From positions 60,218,948-60,282,947 of the forward strand of contig NC_059082.1 of NCBI RefSeq assembly GCF_020497125.1: a stretch of DNA of 64,000 nucleotides. The letters run 5' to 3'. This DNA comes from Mauremys mutica (taxonomy: Eukaryota > Chordata > Testudines > Geoemydidae). The position numbers were made by a program, and so were the translations under genes. Below are positions 36,201 to 48,256 of this stretch, one piece after another (the first letter of the stretch is position 1; each line of letters begins with the position of its first letter). The notes beneath the pieces are model-generated. The model was not told where the DNA came from and ran no database searches. It saw only the letters and a program-made list of their open reading frames with translations.

Positions 36201-37535
36201 TTGTAAATAAAAAATGACTTAACCATGACCACTGGCTTCAGTAGCCTTTGCATCAGGCCCTGTGTTAATATTATTGTTAGTCCTCAGCAAATTCTTTCTG
36301 TTGATATGGTCTTCAGTACTTCAGAGACTTTATATTTTAACTTTCCTATTAGTTTATTCTCATTCTTTCCTCCCCAGAAAGTTATCCCCAGTTATGATAT
36401 GGTGTGCCTGATTGTTTTCCTGTTGGGGGGTTATTTTAGATTGGATGGTATAAATATGAGTGGTACATTTAATTTCATAGAGAACTCTGTGCACTACATG
36501 TCCTTGTAATTCTTTTGAACAGTACAAGAAGAATAGCAGATAATTTAAATTTGGAAAGGACTATTTTAAAAAGAGTCTAAAAACAACACTTTCTACTAGA
36601 TGATAGAACATTTTCCCTTGCCCACCTACAAAGCTTTTTTGATTCTCTGTGGTTGCCATAAGGGATATAGACTGTTGGAAAGAAAATGTTCTTTTCCCTC
36701 AAGCCAGTTTGTATGTCAATCCCAAGCATAGAGTGGTTGAAGGTTAATATTGAGGGTTGGGGAAGGGAAAAAATAGTTTTCACCTTTAAAAAAAACAAAC
36801 AAAATAAAATTACCTAGACTCCAGGTGCTCTTTATTACATAATGGTTATCATAAAGCTCTTAATATACAAGACCCAGTAGAGTTTCCATTGGGTCTCAAG
36901 AGCAAAGCTGGGTTGGCCTTTGCATTTAAATTAGAGAATAATTAGATCCAGGAGAAGAAAAAAATAGTGAAGTGCACTTTATTTTTCTATTCTCGGGAAA
37001 AGCGCGCCCACGCACACTCACCCACCCCTCTTACAGTCCAAAGGAAATAGAGGAAAAAGCTAACACTAATGGAATTAAAACTACTTAGGGATTTATCATC
37101 CACACTAATATAATGGTGCCAAATCTGCCCTCTGTTACTTGTTCAAAACCTCTCTTGAAGAATTTAGCCCATTGTGAGTTAAATTCCACTCAGATCAAGA
37201 TGACTGAGACAGCATACACAAAAAACCAAACAATACTCCTGTACCCAAAAACTCCTGCAGCTCTTTTGCTGACCTCATCTCTATGTAGTGATATTTAACA
37301 ATGGATAGGAATTGCTCAGTTCTTCTGCTCTCTGAAGAGAAGTGGGTGTGGACTTCTGAAAAAATAGGTATGGTCAAGGCTATAGCCTTTCTGTTAAAAG
37401 TTTCACATTATAAGCAGGTAAATGAGTTATTTAAAGTACCCAAGGAAATAATGAAGTGCTGCTCTTCAGCTCCCCACATGTGAGCACGACCAGTATCAGT
37501 TCATAATTTGAAATATTAAAGACTGTACCACCTTA
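30276..37535. other. Long stretch without a recognisable gene
   Basis: This is 7.3 kb of AT-rich DNA with short ORFs only. The items worth noting are a G run at 32140-32147, a 27-bp-arm hairpin at 33260-33319 (listed separately), and a short segment at about 36075-36190 (GGTGGAACCTGTTTGTACTG and onward) that faintly resembles the end of a decayed DNA transposon. I found no splice-compatible exon with a known domain, although a short unfamiliar exon could be missed by eye. Confidence 0.45.
33260..33319. repeat. Hairpin repeat with 27-bp arms
   Basis: The arms 33260-33286 and 33293-33319 pair at 24 of 27 positions around a 6-base loop. The left arm starts CTGATCCAAGGCCCACTGAA. Half-copies of the same type (GACTTCAATGGCTTTGGATC) occur near 41410-41429, and related GAAGTCAATGG palindromes near 37751-37790. 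This is a dispersed fold-back module, family unnamed. Confidence 0.7.
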
Positions 37536-37712
37536 GGCTACATCTACACTTGGTGCTGGGTATATGTGATTCCCAGCTCGAGTAGATCTCCTCTCTCATT
37601 GAGCTAATGCACCAAAAATAGTAGTGTAGCCAGGGTGGCATTGGGCCCTGAGTATGTACTGCAGCTACACTGCTATTTTTTAGCATGCAACCTCCAAGTG
37701 TTACACATAGCC
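37536..37712. mobile_element. Miniature inverted-repeat element, GGCTACATCTACAC type
   Basis: The left end is GGCTACATCTACACTTGG. The right end read on the other strand is GGCTATGTGTAACACTTG, similar with a 1-base shift. The flanking trinucleotides TTA and TTG could be a diverged 3-bp Harbinger-type duplication. The body has no ORF. Confidence 0.6.
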
Positions 37713-38084
37713 TTGGATTCTGAGTGAGTGGTGAGAAATCCTGGTTTCAGTGAAGTCAATGGTATAACTCTCACTAACTTCAATAGGGTCAGGGTTTCAC
37801 CAGGTAATCTTTTTTTGGGGAAAAACGGTAATCTTCTATCTTATACGATGCTGTGACCACTGGGATCTTGGTGCTAAGTGAGTATAAATAAAAATAATTT
37901 TGAAATCTTAAAACATTTAAATGCAATCAGGGTGATCATTTCTTCCTGAAAACTTCTGATTGATATCCCCTGTAATGTAGTAAGTTATTCTCTCTAATGA
38001 TGTACATTGTCACTCGCCAACGCCCTATGCTCATACGGTCATATGCGTGTCTGAGCTGATATGATTTAGTTGGGGACTGGGCCT
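37713..38084. other. No gene; contains a small fold-back
   Basis: 37741-37805 holds an imperfect inverted repeat built from GAAGTCAATGG and CTAACTTCAATAGGG. The rest is unassigned. Confidence 0.4.
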
Positions 38085-38158
38085 GCTTTGAGCAGGGGGT
38101 TGGAGTAGATGACCTCTTGAGGTCCCTTCCAACCCTGATATTCTATGATTCTATGATA
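38085..38158 (+). mobile_element. CR1/SINE 3' tail
   Basis: CCTGCTTTGAGCAGGGGGTT, then GACCTCTTGAGGTCCCTTCC, ending in tandem ATTCTATGATTCTATGAT (about 38140-38157). This is the shared 3' terminus of CR1 LINEs and CR1-tailed SINEs. The insertion is heavily 5'-truncated. Confidence 0.85.
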
Positions 38159-38845
38159 TTGTCCACTGCCTTGTTATTCCTATCTGCTAGAGCTGTTGCA
38201 TGTTGGCTATATAAGGAATAGGACTCTGAAAAGAGAACAAAGGAGAGACAGGTTCTTAGCCTCCTCACTGATCCATGTTGGGGGACTGGTACACTGGAGG
38301 GAAGCAATCTGCTCCATTCACAATTGAGCAGCACCATTCACAAGAAACATCCCTGGCAGAGGTTGTGTGACTCTGGTACTCTTGCTCAAGAGCCAAGTCT
38401 CCATTAAGGCTCATACTCAGGGCTGTGGCTTAAAAGCTATGATGACGGGGGATTAAAATGTACTTTACACTGCCCTTGAAGTAAATAGTTCATGGGGCAC
38501 GTTTTCAGCTTGTGTGGCTTTGTATATTGAAGGGGAGGATACAAACTCTAAGCAAGCACAAAATGGGGAGTATTCATATAACCTCAGAGCATGAGAAAAA
38601 TCACTAGAAATATACTTGTTCTGAAACAACAAAATTAGTCTCAAAATCCAGTATGCCAGCTGGGTTGAAGCATATGTCAGCAGTTTCCATTGCAGTGAGT
38701 CGGGAATGTAAAAATGTATCATTTAGGTTTTTTAAAATCTTTCTCTGATTTGTGCCTGAAATTTGTTAATGTTTTCAGAAACACACTGGCTTTCCAAACA
38801 TGAGGGTAATTGGCTGCAGGAGAAATATTTACTTATCCATTACTG
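38159..38845. other. No gene seen
   Basis: AT-rich unassigned sequence with short ORFs only. Confidence 0.4.
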
Positions 38846-39179
38846 CAGTGTTTCCCAAACTTGCGACGTCGCTTGTATAGGGAAACCCCCTGGCGGACCG
38901 GGCCAGGTTGTTTACCTGCTGTATCCGCAGGTCCGGCTGATCGCGGCTTCCACTGGCTGCAGTTCACTGCTCCAGGCCAATGGGAGCTGCTGGAAGCGGC
39001 GTGGGCTGAGGGACATACTGGCCACCGCTTCCAGCAGTTCCCATTGGCCTGGAGCAGCGAACGACGGCCAGTGGGGAGCCATGATCGGCTGGACCTGCAG
39101 ATGCGGCAGGTAAACAAACCGGCCCAGCACGCCAGGGGTTTCCCCTACACAAGTGGCGTCCCAAGTTTAGGAAACACTG
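38846..39179. mobile_element. 334-bp palindromic (fold-back) element
   Basis: The two halves are near-perfect inverted copies. The left half runs CAGTGTTTCCCAAACTTG, then GGTTGTTTACCTGC, then CTCCAGGCCAATGGGAGCTG, then GGAAGCGG. The right half reads CCGCTTCCAG, CCCATTGGCCTGGAGCAGCG, GCAGGTAAACAAACC, and CAAGTTTAGGAAACACTG. The centre is around 39012. The GC content is much higher than the flanks. Overlapping ORFs on both strands (up to 149 residues) are mirror by-products. A left-half copy lies at 58704. The CAGTG end suggests a hAT-type non-autonomous element. I could not find an 8-bp duplication. Confidence 0.85.
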
Positions 39180-39611
39180 CCTTCCTGCTTTGGGGAAATA
39201 TCTTGTGTTTTGTGCATTTGCAGAAGGATGTCCCCAGAGAATATGCATACCTGCTATGATAAAACAAAGATTAGTGGAAGGGATGAGGTTTAGGTTAACC
39301 CTGCATTACAAACTTTTTGCTACTAGAAGTAAAGTTTGCCCAAATGAAAAACTGTCCAACTTTGGCGAAGTTCTGATCCAGTTACAAACTTTTTGGCTCA
39401 GGGCCCAAACCTGTCTCTCTGAATCATATCAATTTATGAAATGCAACCAACATAGCACATGAAATATAGCATGTAGTATAAATTGTAGATAGTCATTTTG
39501 ATCAGTATAATGAGGCACATGGGAAAGTAAAACATTGCCTCTGATTTCCTGCTGGGCATTTGTAATGCTTCTTGTATATTCCCTGCACTGGCAGCTCTAC
39601 CTATTAAACAC
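39180..39611. other. No gene seen
   Basis: Unassigned sequence with no motifs recognised. Confidence 0.4.
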
Positions 39612-40056
39612 TGTGTGGAAGTGGAGAAAGTGATAAAGGGAATTTGAACATAGAGATCTTAGTCTCTAGGAACAGAGCAAGAGTCAGGCTAACAAAGTCA
39701 GGCTGACACTGACTCTAAAAACGTGAGACGTGAAGGCAGGGCCTAGGCAGGTGGAAAGCGAGAAAGCGAATGGGAACATAGTAAGGTACTATTTTGACCT
39801 TGTGTTAGATAAGAATGGAATGTAGACTGGGACAGAAATTAATGAGAAAAGTGAGATATCAAGAAGAAAATGTATAACAAAATGCAGCTGTTGCTCATTA
39901 TTGTATGTAACAAAAAGGTATAAAAGCTTCCCCTAACTGTTTATCTAACGGAGACCTGCCATGTGTACTCTCCCATGCATATTGCAATTGCTCGAAATAA
40001 AGCTGTCTCTGGCTTGTTGCTTCAAACTCAGAGTGAGGATTCATTTTTCTCCCACA
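39612..40056 (+). mobile_element. Probable solo LTR (endogenous retrovirus type)
   Basis: The promoter and end signals are in order: GGTATAAAAGC (TATA at 39919) and AATAAA at 39996-40001, about 75 bases downstream. A short U5-like stretch then ends in TTTTTCTCCCACA at 40056. That layout is typical of a retroviral LTR. The start near TGTGGAAGTGG (39612) would give inverted TGTGG/CCACA ends, but the flanking bases (AACAC and ACTGG) are not a duplication, so the left end is provisional. No coding region follows. Confidence 0.65.
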
Positions 40057-42888
40057 ACTGGTATATAGCCTGCTTAATCTAGTTAGCCATATTACATTTT
40101 ATAGTATTTTGCACTAACTGTGTATATTGCAGCAAGTGATTATACTTCCTGAATTCAGTTTATTGGGGTTGACAGAAGCTTTCCTTTTACTCACATTTCT
40201 AGAAAGAGAACACAACATCAAAACCATATTTAGCAGTACTTTCCCATGCTGCCATTTTGTTCCAAATGAACTATGACAACACAAAGGCTTGCAGTAATTA
40301 TAGTAATTGACTGCAGAGAGTTCAAGATGATCAAGTGATTATCTCTTCTATGGGAAAGAGATTACCATCATCTCCATATTTCCATGCTCCTGTGGTCTTC
40401 AATGCAACACCAAAGAAACCCTTATACCAGAATTCTACATAAGGCCTTTGTTCTGACTTGTGAATTTAAAAACAAAAGGAAACTGCTTTAAAAAAATTCT
40501 GCCCCTTTCCTTCTACCTAGGAAACGTTATTTTGGTGCTGTCGCAGAGCCAGCGTGTGAGGAGATAGGTCGTAATTGGCAGAAGGATGATTCATGTAAAA
40601 ATGTCTCTTTTATTAAGGGACTGCGGGTGATTTCGAGAGACTAAATTAGATGTCACAAAGTACCTCTAGTGAGAGCTTTTCAGACGTTCTCGGTGGGGAG
40701 GGGGAAGGAAGGCAAATAGTCTGTTAAGAATTTGTGTATAAGCTATGAATGAAATGTGTAAAAACTCTAGTCATTAAGAAGACACTACATTCCAAGCTAT
40801 TCAGTTAAAAGAATAAGTTCTATGCAATTTTAATAAAGCACTCTTTTATTTTCTGAAAAACAAACTTGTGGGTCACGGTATATATTTTTTGTTTTAATTT
40901 GTATTTCTTTGGCTGTATATTGTGTTGTCTTACAAAGAAATATCACTATGAAAAGAGAGCTCAAAAGAAGCCCACTCATATCAGCTTCCCCAAAACTATG
41001 GTTATTATAAAAAAAAAATATGCACAATTACACACACACACACACACACACACACATACGCGCTCTCTTATGGTAGGTTTGATTTTTTTTTTTAAATAGC
41101 ATTTTCCCATCAGATACTTCTGTCAAAATGAAATTATTTTCAGATATACAGTAATAACTCAGGACAAAGACAGACACTAAAGTTTTCCTGTTCACCTTTC
41201 TTACGCCAGTTCACCACTGTAGGTATTAACACAGCAAAATATCACAACATTTAATAAATCATCCAGAAAACAGTGTAGACACTGGTGAAAGGGTAAGGAA
41301 TAGGTTCAGTTCTTTCAGCCAGGATTGTTACAGTGCAGTAAAGAAATATCATAACAAGTCATGGGACTAATGCAAAGCTCATTGTTGTCAGTGGACATGA
41401 TTTCATTTGACTTCAATGGCTTTGGATCAGAACCACGGTGAATCAGACTGTAGAATCTTAGTCCAAGATGATACTTCAAATCAGCCCTCAGTGTAATACT
41501 TGAGCCATTGCTCACTGATGTAAATCACAAATGATTTCATCAAAATCAAAGCAGTTATATCAAAATAAAGTCACTGTGAGTCAGAATCATATGTTCTCTT
41601 CTTGATGGATCCGAATGTGCTCCTGTATGCAGCTTTCACAACGCTGCATCACAGGAGAATACAAGCATAGTGTGTGTTTAAAAGTGACATCAACTGTACA
41701 CCACAGTTAAGGTAAGGGAGTGAAGGTGTCTGCATTGCATAGCATGTTAATCTGGTACAGTGGAGTTTTTCTGCTTTTTGAGATTGTTCCAAATCCCTAC
41801 CCACTTGCCTAGGAATGGCACAAAGATAGGACTATGAGATCTTCATTTTGCTGTGAATCAACTTTGTCACTTCCTGGACATGAAGAGTATGTAAAGCCCC
41901 CTAAGGAGTAGCAGAGATATATGGGACTCCATTGTGAATGATGTGAAATTCTACAGGGGATCTAAATATTTATATAAACATTCTTCTTCTGCTTCTGTGC
42001 TACAGCCAGGGAAGAATCAAAATGTGCTTCCAGTCATGAGTGACCTACAGGAACTTAGTATCTTTGCATATTTACACAACTGTGAAACCAAATGATCACA
42101 TCTAGGTCTTTCACTTTTGTATGGATAAGTAGCTAAAGAACAATGAGCATGTCCACCCTTAACAGCACTGTATTCAGTCATGAAATTCTAGGGCGCCACA
42201 GCTACTCCCTGAGGAAGGCTTGACTGCTCAGAGATTTTTCTTTTGGTACCTGCTCTCAATAGTATTATTCTTACTGGCCATAGGTCTGGCATGCACTGGG
42301 ATATCATTTAGATAGCATGTTAGTGGTACCCTAGAAAAAATAAGCTAGAAAGATGACAGAGAAGCCAAACTCCATGTGACGTCATTTGGTTTAAAAGCTG
42401 CTTATAGAAGTTTGCTGAATCCTGAATTTGTTGTCAAGAGCAGAAGCAAAGTCCTTGGTTGTTTACCTGATTAAATTATCCTGCTTTCTTTGGTCCTTTG
42501 GCTGGGGCAGAAACAGACATCTCTCCAGACACCATGTTAGAATTTCTGTAGTTCAGTGACCTGTCTTTTCTGAATTTCCACCTGTTCTCTCTCTCTCCTT
42601 TTTTTTTTTTTTGGATAAAATATTTTGATTGTATAACAGCAAATATAAAGAATTAAAAGTTATGGAAATAATAAACTCTAGAAAGTTAGGTGCAATAGAC
42701 ATATTAATATAATAAAATAATAGTTTACATTTGGTCACTGCTTTATGACAGAAGAAAATTCAAAGAAAAAAGAGAAGCAAAGAGAATAGATACAAGCCAT
42801 GGAAGCAGGGGAAAAATGATACTCAGAACATAGCATCTCAGATGAATAAACATAATGCAGAACTAGAAAATTGTTGTCCTATAATGAC
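40057..42888. other. No gene seen
   Basis: AT-rich unassigned DNA. It contains a (CA)n microsatellite (listed separately), a GACTTCAATGGCTTTGGATC half-hairpin near 41410, and a T run at 42599-42613. Confidence 0.45.
41030..41055 (+). repeat. (CA)n microsatellite
   Basis: Thirteen uninterrupted AC units follow an A run a few bases earlier (about 41010-41019). Confidence 0.95.
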
Positions 42889-42935
42889 ATTCATAGAATC
42901 TCAGGGTTGGAAGGGACCTCAGGAGGACATTAGTC
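42889..42935 (-). mobile_element. CR1 3' tail fragment
   Basis: TCATAGAATCTCAGGGTTGG AAGGGACCTC is the CR1 3' end on the minus strand, cut off after about 45 bases. Confidence 0.75.
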
Positions 42936-45606
42936 TTTAGCACCTGTGGGTTCTGAGAATTTAGTTAACCACTAAAGGGTGGTGGTGTGTGAACGTGTGA
43001 ATGTGCACACATATGTACCAGCTTGTACTTCCCACATATGAGATTGTTTTACACTCATGTTAAAGTGTGTGTCAGTCATCTGAGATCACATGCATCCTGT
43101 TCATGATGGCTGTACATCACCATTTGTGAAGCAAGTGATAGCGTTCAGATCACGCTGTCTGAATGTGCACTTGAGTTTCAGAGAGTTTAAGGAGTTCGAA
43201 GCCATGGCAAAGTCAAAATTTAAATACGAAATATGTATCACAGCAGATCAGCTAAGCAAGAACTTCCGCAGCTTTAAAAAGCTGTATCTCTAGAGTTAGG
43301 AAATTAAAAGTGAAATCCTCTTCAAAGTGGTAAGTTCAGTGAAGCCTGTATTAAATGACCTCTTGAGGGACTAGCAAAAAAATGTCTCTTTAGGGATGTA
43401 TGTTGGTCTTTTGATACATGTTTTTAAATGCTACAGTTGCTGTTTCTGACATTTTACTTTAAAGTTTCAACAATGACTTGATCCACTGGTTAGAACTTTG
43501 ATGTTGTATTAGCTGGAAAGACTTGCAGGTGAACATTTTTCAGATGGAGCTTTGAGTGGGCAAGTGCATTGCAAAAATAGAATAATCTTGTACTTTTGAC
43601 TACTTCTTCTTTTAACAATTCCATTTAATTGTTGCTCACACAGTCCTGAGCTCATCTATACCCTGTTTATTAGCTTGAAAATGACAGGGAGTGCAATTAT
43701 ATCTATGTTTTTCAACTTTAGTAACTTGATTCTCTGTCTTGTTCTACTGGCACATAATGCAAGGTTAATTTTATTTTAGTTTCTTTTCTGTCTTTGTATT
43801 CCTTATCTGTAAGTAAAACATTTTATCAGCTTGGAAGTGAGACCAATCTTGTCCATATTGAAAATGTCACAGAGATATTAACTTACACTGTTTAGTTAGT
43901 TTGATGACCCAGACATTTCTTATTAATTGTGTTCTTAACCATACATAAACCAAAACTATATTTAATGTTTAGCTTTAACAAAAGTAAACTACATGTGCAA
44001 TAGCTATGTTTCAGGCAAAAGGATACTAGTCCTCCAATGGAAACTTGAAATTACTTGTCCGTCAGGTCAATTATAATTGTCAGTGCTTATTTTCATCCTC
44101 GGACAAGTTGCAGACATAGTTTGGAATCCAAAAACCATCTCCCAACCAACACAGATGTCTTCACGTATATTTCAGTGTTACTAATTATTTTGCCAGTGAA
44201 CAGAGCATTAGTATTATTCTTTAAAAGAGCCTGTGTTTTATGTTTTGGAATTGCCTGATTTTTTTTTCCCCAAGACATGAGAACCTGTTATGGTTTGGCC
44301 AGAGATCCATACATAACAAACATCCCAGCTCATGGTCTCTGGGTATCGGAATCCTTTGTTCTACCATACTCTCCTTTTCCACTTTTATTTTGTGTTCTCT
44401 CAGCAAGTTATTCTTACTTTTAAAATTGGCCCTAGGGGAAGTATCTATTCAATTTAGCTGTCCCCTATGACTGTACAGAAATTCAATTAATTAGAAGAAG
44501 TGGGATTTTTTTTAAACAGATCCCAAACACAAGCATTTGATCAGGGAAAGATTCCAACAATAAGCACATCAGGACTCTCCCTTCGCATAAATATGGATTT
44601 GGTGCTGGTGAGAGGTGACCAAATTGTCAGCATTTTTCATGCATTGTGTCTTTTGTCTCTGTGTTACACAGCTTTGTCATTTTTCCAGAATTAGGCATTT
44701 TCTTAATGATGCCATATTAAAAGCACAAGATGAAAACGATTGCTTTAAACCCCCATTTTAAAGCCAGTGTTCTTTAAAATGATTAATCACAAATTCTCTT
44801 AAAAGAGTTACTCAAAAAAAGCCCCTGGTGCATAAGGATCTTTATTTGGACAGCTGGCAAAGTTCCTGGCAAGGGTACTCAGGGTCTTCTGGTCTTTACA
44901 TATGTGACACTGACTGACAAGGCTGCAGCTGCTGGGAAGGCTGCTTATTGAGTGCTAGGATAAGCCTGCTCCAGCAAGCCACATCTGAGCTGCAAAAATG
45001 GCTACATTGTGAATATGCAATATTCTTGGTGGTCCGTGCAGTGTAGGACAAACAGGCAGGAGAGTTAGTTGTGGTGACCTCTATGCTGTGAAGTGGTAGC
45101 AGCAAAAACAAGTGAGGTGCCTCTTGGTTGCCTAGAAGAGGATTGTGCAGCCACAGAGACTAATTCTAGCCATTTGCTGGTCTCGTTAATGGGGCCACTG
45201 CCTGCTAAGTAGTAGTTTGTATCAAAAAGTGCTTGGAGATATTTGCAATAGTCACAGTAGACAAGTAGGTTGCCCAGTAAGGAGAAGATCTCCATGTAAA
45301 TACTCAGGGTAAAATCCTGGCCCTATTGAAGTAAATTGCAACATTCTGAAGTTTTGAGTTTTCCACTGTGTTGAATTACAAATATAATACTATACACTGT
45401 ACATAGGATATTGTACAATGAAGCAGACCATTGGTCTGTACAGTATTCTGCCTCCAGCAGTGGCTTATATGATACATGATTCTTCTGAGCAGTTTGAATT
45501 AACTCCCATTTCCTTTGCTGAATGCTGCAGTCCTTTAACTCATGGGGGAAATTGATTGTTTTTTCCTGAGCCTCACATCAGTGAGCTTAGACATTGGTGG
45601 TTGAAA
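42936..45606. other. No gene seen
   Basis: AT-rich unassigned DNA. Short ORFs at 43090-43293, 44055-44258 and 45065-45295 lack family motifs. Confidence 0.45.
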
Positions 45607-45833
45607 CTACGGTTGCCAACACTGTATTTTTTTTAAAAGGGACTGTTTTCTTAGCACCCTATCCTACCCTTTCTCCCAATATTATTATTTACTAATATTA
45701 AGCAGTATTCACCTACATTCACCAAGGTTATTTCTTGCTGCTATTTGCAGCATTCAGCAACTCCCAATCTTGTTGTACAGAGATGAACAAATAAGGGATG
45801 TCCCTTGTAAAAAGGGACTGTTGGCAACCCTAG
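45607..45833. mobile_element. Miniature inverted-repeat element, GGTTGCCAAC ends
   Basis: The left end is CTACGGTTGCCAACACTGTA. The right end is GACTGTTGGCAACCCTAG, and its complement begins CTAGGGTTGCCAACAGT. Both subterminal parts contain AAAGGGACTG, one copy on each side (45637-45646 and 45811-45820). The length is about 227 bp with no ORF. The transposon superfamily is not settled, since the target duplication is unclear. Confidence 0.75.
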
Positions 45834-45966
45834 ATGTAACCCACCATAGTAAGCACAGCTGCAATTGTTTCATCTGTTCTTCATTTAGGACCCGATTCCG
45901 ATCCCCTTACTAATAGTGAGTTGTCGTTGGCAATCCCTCGAGGTCAAGGATTATCTTTCACAAGTT

Positions 45967-46561
45967 TTATTTTTCATGGGTCCTTTGGTGCCTGAGGAGT
46001 CTGATCCTTGAGCCACAGGCTCATTGGCAGACATTGCAGATGTTGTTGGAAAACAGGGTTGGGCTGCAATTGCTGTGTGACCATTGTCTTTCCGTTCTTT
46101 TCTGGCATTATTCTGTGACCAGGGAAAGCGATTTTCCTCAAAAGTGGACCGTTCCCTCTCAAGTCTTTGCCAGTTATTCCTATTCCGGGCTGCTGTCTCC
46201 CAGTTTGTGGTGTTGATGCCACATCTGTTCATGTTTAGCTTGAGGGTGTCTTTAAAGCACTTCTTTTGGCTTCCCCATTTCCTTTCTCCTTTTCTGAATT
46301 GGGCGTATAGCAATTGTTTGGTAAGCGTACAACAGGCATGCCCACACAGTGCTCGCTCCACCTCAGCTGGTGCTCGTTAATCTGGTTCTCAACACTGAAG
46401 ATGTTGGCCTCTGTGAGGACATTGACATTAATGTGATGATCTTTCCACTTTATGTTGAGGATTTTCCAAAGAAAGTGCTGGTGCTGGAATTTCAGGTTTT
46501 TTCGGTGTTTTCTATAGGTCACACAAGTCTCACAACTGTAGAGGAGAGTTGGGATTATCAT
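45967..46561 (-). pseudogene. LINE C-terminal region ending in a C2H2 finger
   Basis: The frame from 46561 has a block IPTLLYSCETCVTYRKHRK then KWKDHHINVNVL, followed in another frame by GSQKKCFKDTLKLNMNRCGI and NTTNWETAARNRNNWQRL. The final piece, in a third frame at 46038-45976, gives CNVCQ, a stop, then ACGSRIRLLRHQRTH, that is Cys-x2-Cys-x12-His-x3-His. It is followed by GluLys and a natural stop at 45967-45969. The spacing is exactly that of a classical C2H2 finger. One premature stop lies inside it. Confidence 0.75.
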
Positions 46562-46704
46562 CGCTTTATAAAGTAAAAGTCTAGTATGTTATTCTTTGTC
46601 TATATACATCTTCCTTGCTGGGTCTAATGATTGACTGGGAACTGGCTGGTGGAAAACTTTTTATTTTGCCGATGTTCAGAATTAACCTTAGGCTTTTGTA
46701 AACT

Positions 46705-47640
46705 TCAGAGAAACAATGAAGAGCTGTTTTGTAGATCCTCCTGTGAGTGTGCAACTACAGCACAATCATCTGCGTACTGGAGTTCGGTTATTGTTGCCAA
46801 TATTACTTTAATTCGGGGATGGAGACAAGAAAGTTTTAAGAGGTTGCTGTCAATCTGATATCTGATGTCAATGCCCTGTGGTAGACGGTCTTGGGTTAGT
46901 GTTTTCATAGCTGCTAAGAAAATGGAGAAAAGGGTGGGTGCCAGTACACAACCTTGCTTTATGCCACTTCGGATGACAATGGGATCAGAGGTACAGCCAC
47001 TGCTTAGGATGGAGGCAGTCATCTGGTCATGGAGGAGTCTTACAATGGAGATATATTTGCTTGGGAAGCCAAGCTTTGACATGATTTTCCACAGAACCTC
47101 ACAGTTGACAGATTTGAAGGCTTTGGTCAGATCGATAAAGACCATATACAGTTCTTGGTGGTGTTCTTGACATTTTTCTTGGATTTGCCTGGCTGCGAAA
47201 ATCATGTCGGTTGTGCCACATGATGGGCTGAAGCTGCACTGGGACTCTGTAATTACTTCCTCTGCAAGACAGAGTAGGTGCTTCAGTAATATTCTAGCAA
47301 GAATCTTCACAGTGATGGAGAGGATGGCAATGCCTCTATAGTTGCTACAGTCAGCCCTATCTCCCTTTTTTAAATTGGTGACAATGTTAGCATTACTTAA
47401 GTCAGCTGGGATTTCTTCAGTGCACCAGATTTTGAGGTGCAGCAAGTGAAGCTTGTTAGTGTTTCTCCCCCCACTTTCAGTAATTCCACTGGTATGCCAT
47501 CAGAACCTGGTGCTTTATTGTTCTTCATTTGTTTAATTGCTTTGCAGACGTCCTCAGGTGTCAGTGGGTTGGCAAGAGTTTCCCAGATTGGGTGCTGAGG
47601 AATAGAGTTGATGGTGTCATCAGTCACAGTTGATTCTCGA
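46705..47640 (-). pseudogene. LINE reverse transcriptase domain with YADD
   Basis: Two overlapping frames are joined near 47420. The first (47627-47397) has PLTPEDVCKAIKQMKNNKAP then GSDGIPVELLK. The second (47445-46705) has ADCSNYRGIAIL, then TTDMIFAARQIQEK, then MVFIDLTKAFKSVN (motif A, catalytic Asp), IKQGCVLAPTLFS (motif B), and ELQYADDCAVVAHS (motif C, catalytic Asp pair). The catalytic residues are intact. RT copies the LINE RNA at the nicked target. The frame change and a stop after 46705 prevent a full polyprotein. Confidence 0.9.
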
Positions 47641-47722
47641 TTTAGAAGCTTTTGATAGTATTCCTTCCAGCACTCTATGATGGATTTGTTATCTTTAAGG
47701 ATGGTACTAACATCTTTGGATC

Positions 47723-48256
47723 TCAGGGGTGTGAGGCCACGTGAGCTTGGTCTGTACCGGGTCTTTGTGTCACAAAAAAGCTGTGCATATCATGTCTGTC
47801 AGCGAATGTTTGGATTTCTTTTGCTTTGTCATCCCACCATTTGTTTTTGATTTCTCGGATCCTCCTTTGAACTTCAGCTTTGAACTGTTGAAAAGAGCTC
47901 TGCTTCTGACTGGATAGTGGTTGTTTTTTCCAGTCACAGAAAGTTTTTCTCTTCTGGTCCAAAAGGGCTGCAATCTCAATGTTGTTGTTATCAAACCAGT
48001 CCTGATAGCAGCGGGTAGCAAGGCCAATGGACTCCTTGCAAATCTCATGGATGGTCTGTTTTAGGGCTTCCCAGTCTTCTTCAACATTTGTGTTGTCATT
48101 TCCAGGTGTGCATATGGACAGTTTTTCACTGAGGAATGTTTGGAAGTTCTCTTGGTGCACTGAGGATTGAAGTCTTTGGATGTTATATTTCCGTCTGTGT
48201 GATTTGGATTGCTTTCTATGTTTTGGTGCAATCCTGATGGACATGACTGACCTCAC
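47723..48256 (-). pseudogene. LINE linker between endonuclease and RT
   Basis: An open stretch of 177 codons starts at the end of the endonuclease domain (RSVMSIRIAPKHR). It continues through a charged, helix-rich region with repeated Lys/Gln/Arg (for example RKTFCDWKKQPLSSQKQS and RRIREIKNKWWDDKAKEIQ) toward the RT. Linkers of this type are usual between the two enzyme domains in LINE proteins. No catalytic residues are expected here. Confidence 0.7.

Noticed and set aside
30276..37535. Possible host exons in the long unassigned stretch
   Set aside because: I found no short open stretch with both splice sites and a recognisable protein domain. Reading by eye cannot exclude a small exon.
38810..39259. 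149-residue and mirrored ORFs on both strands
   Set aside because: They are products of the GC-rich palindrome, which gives similar frames on both strands.
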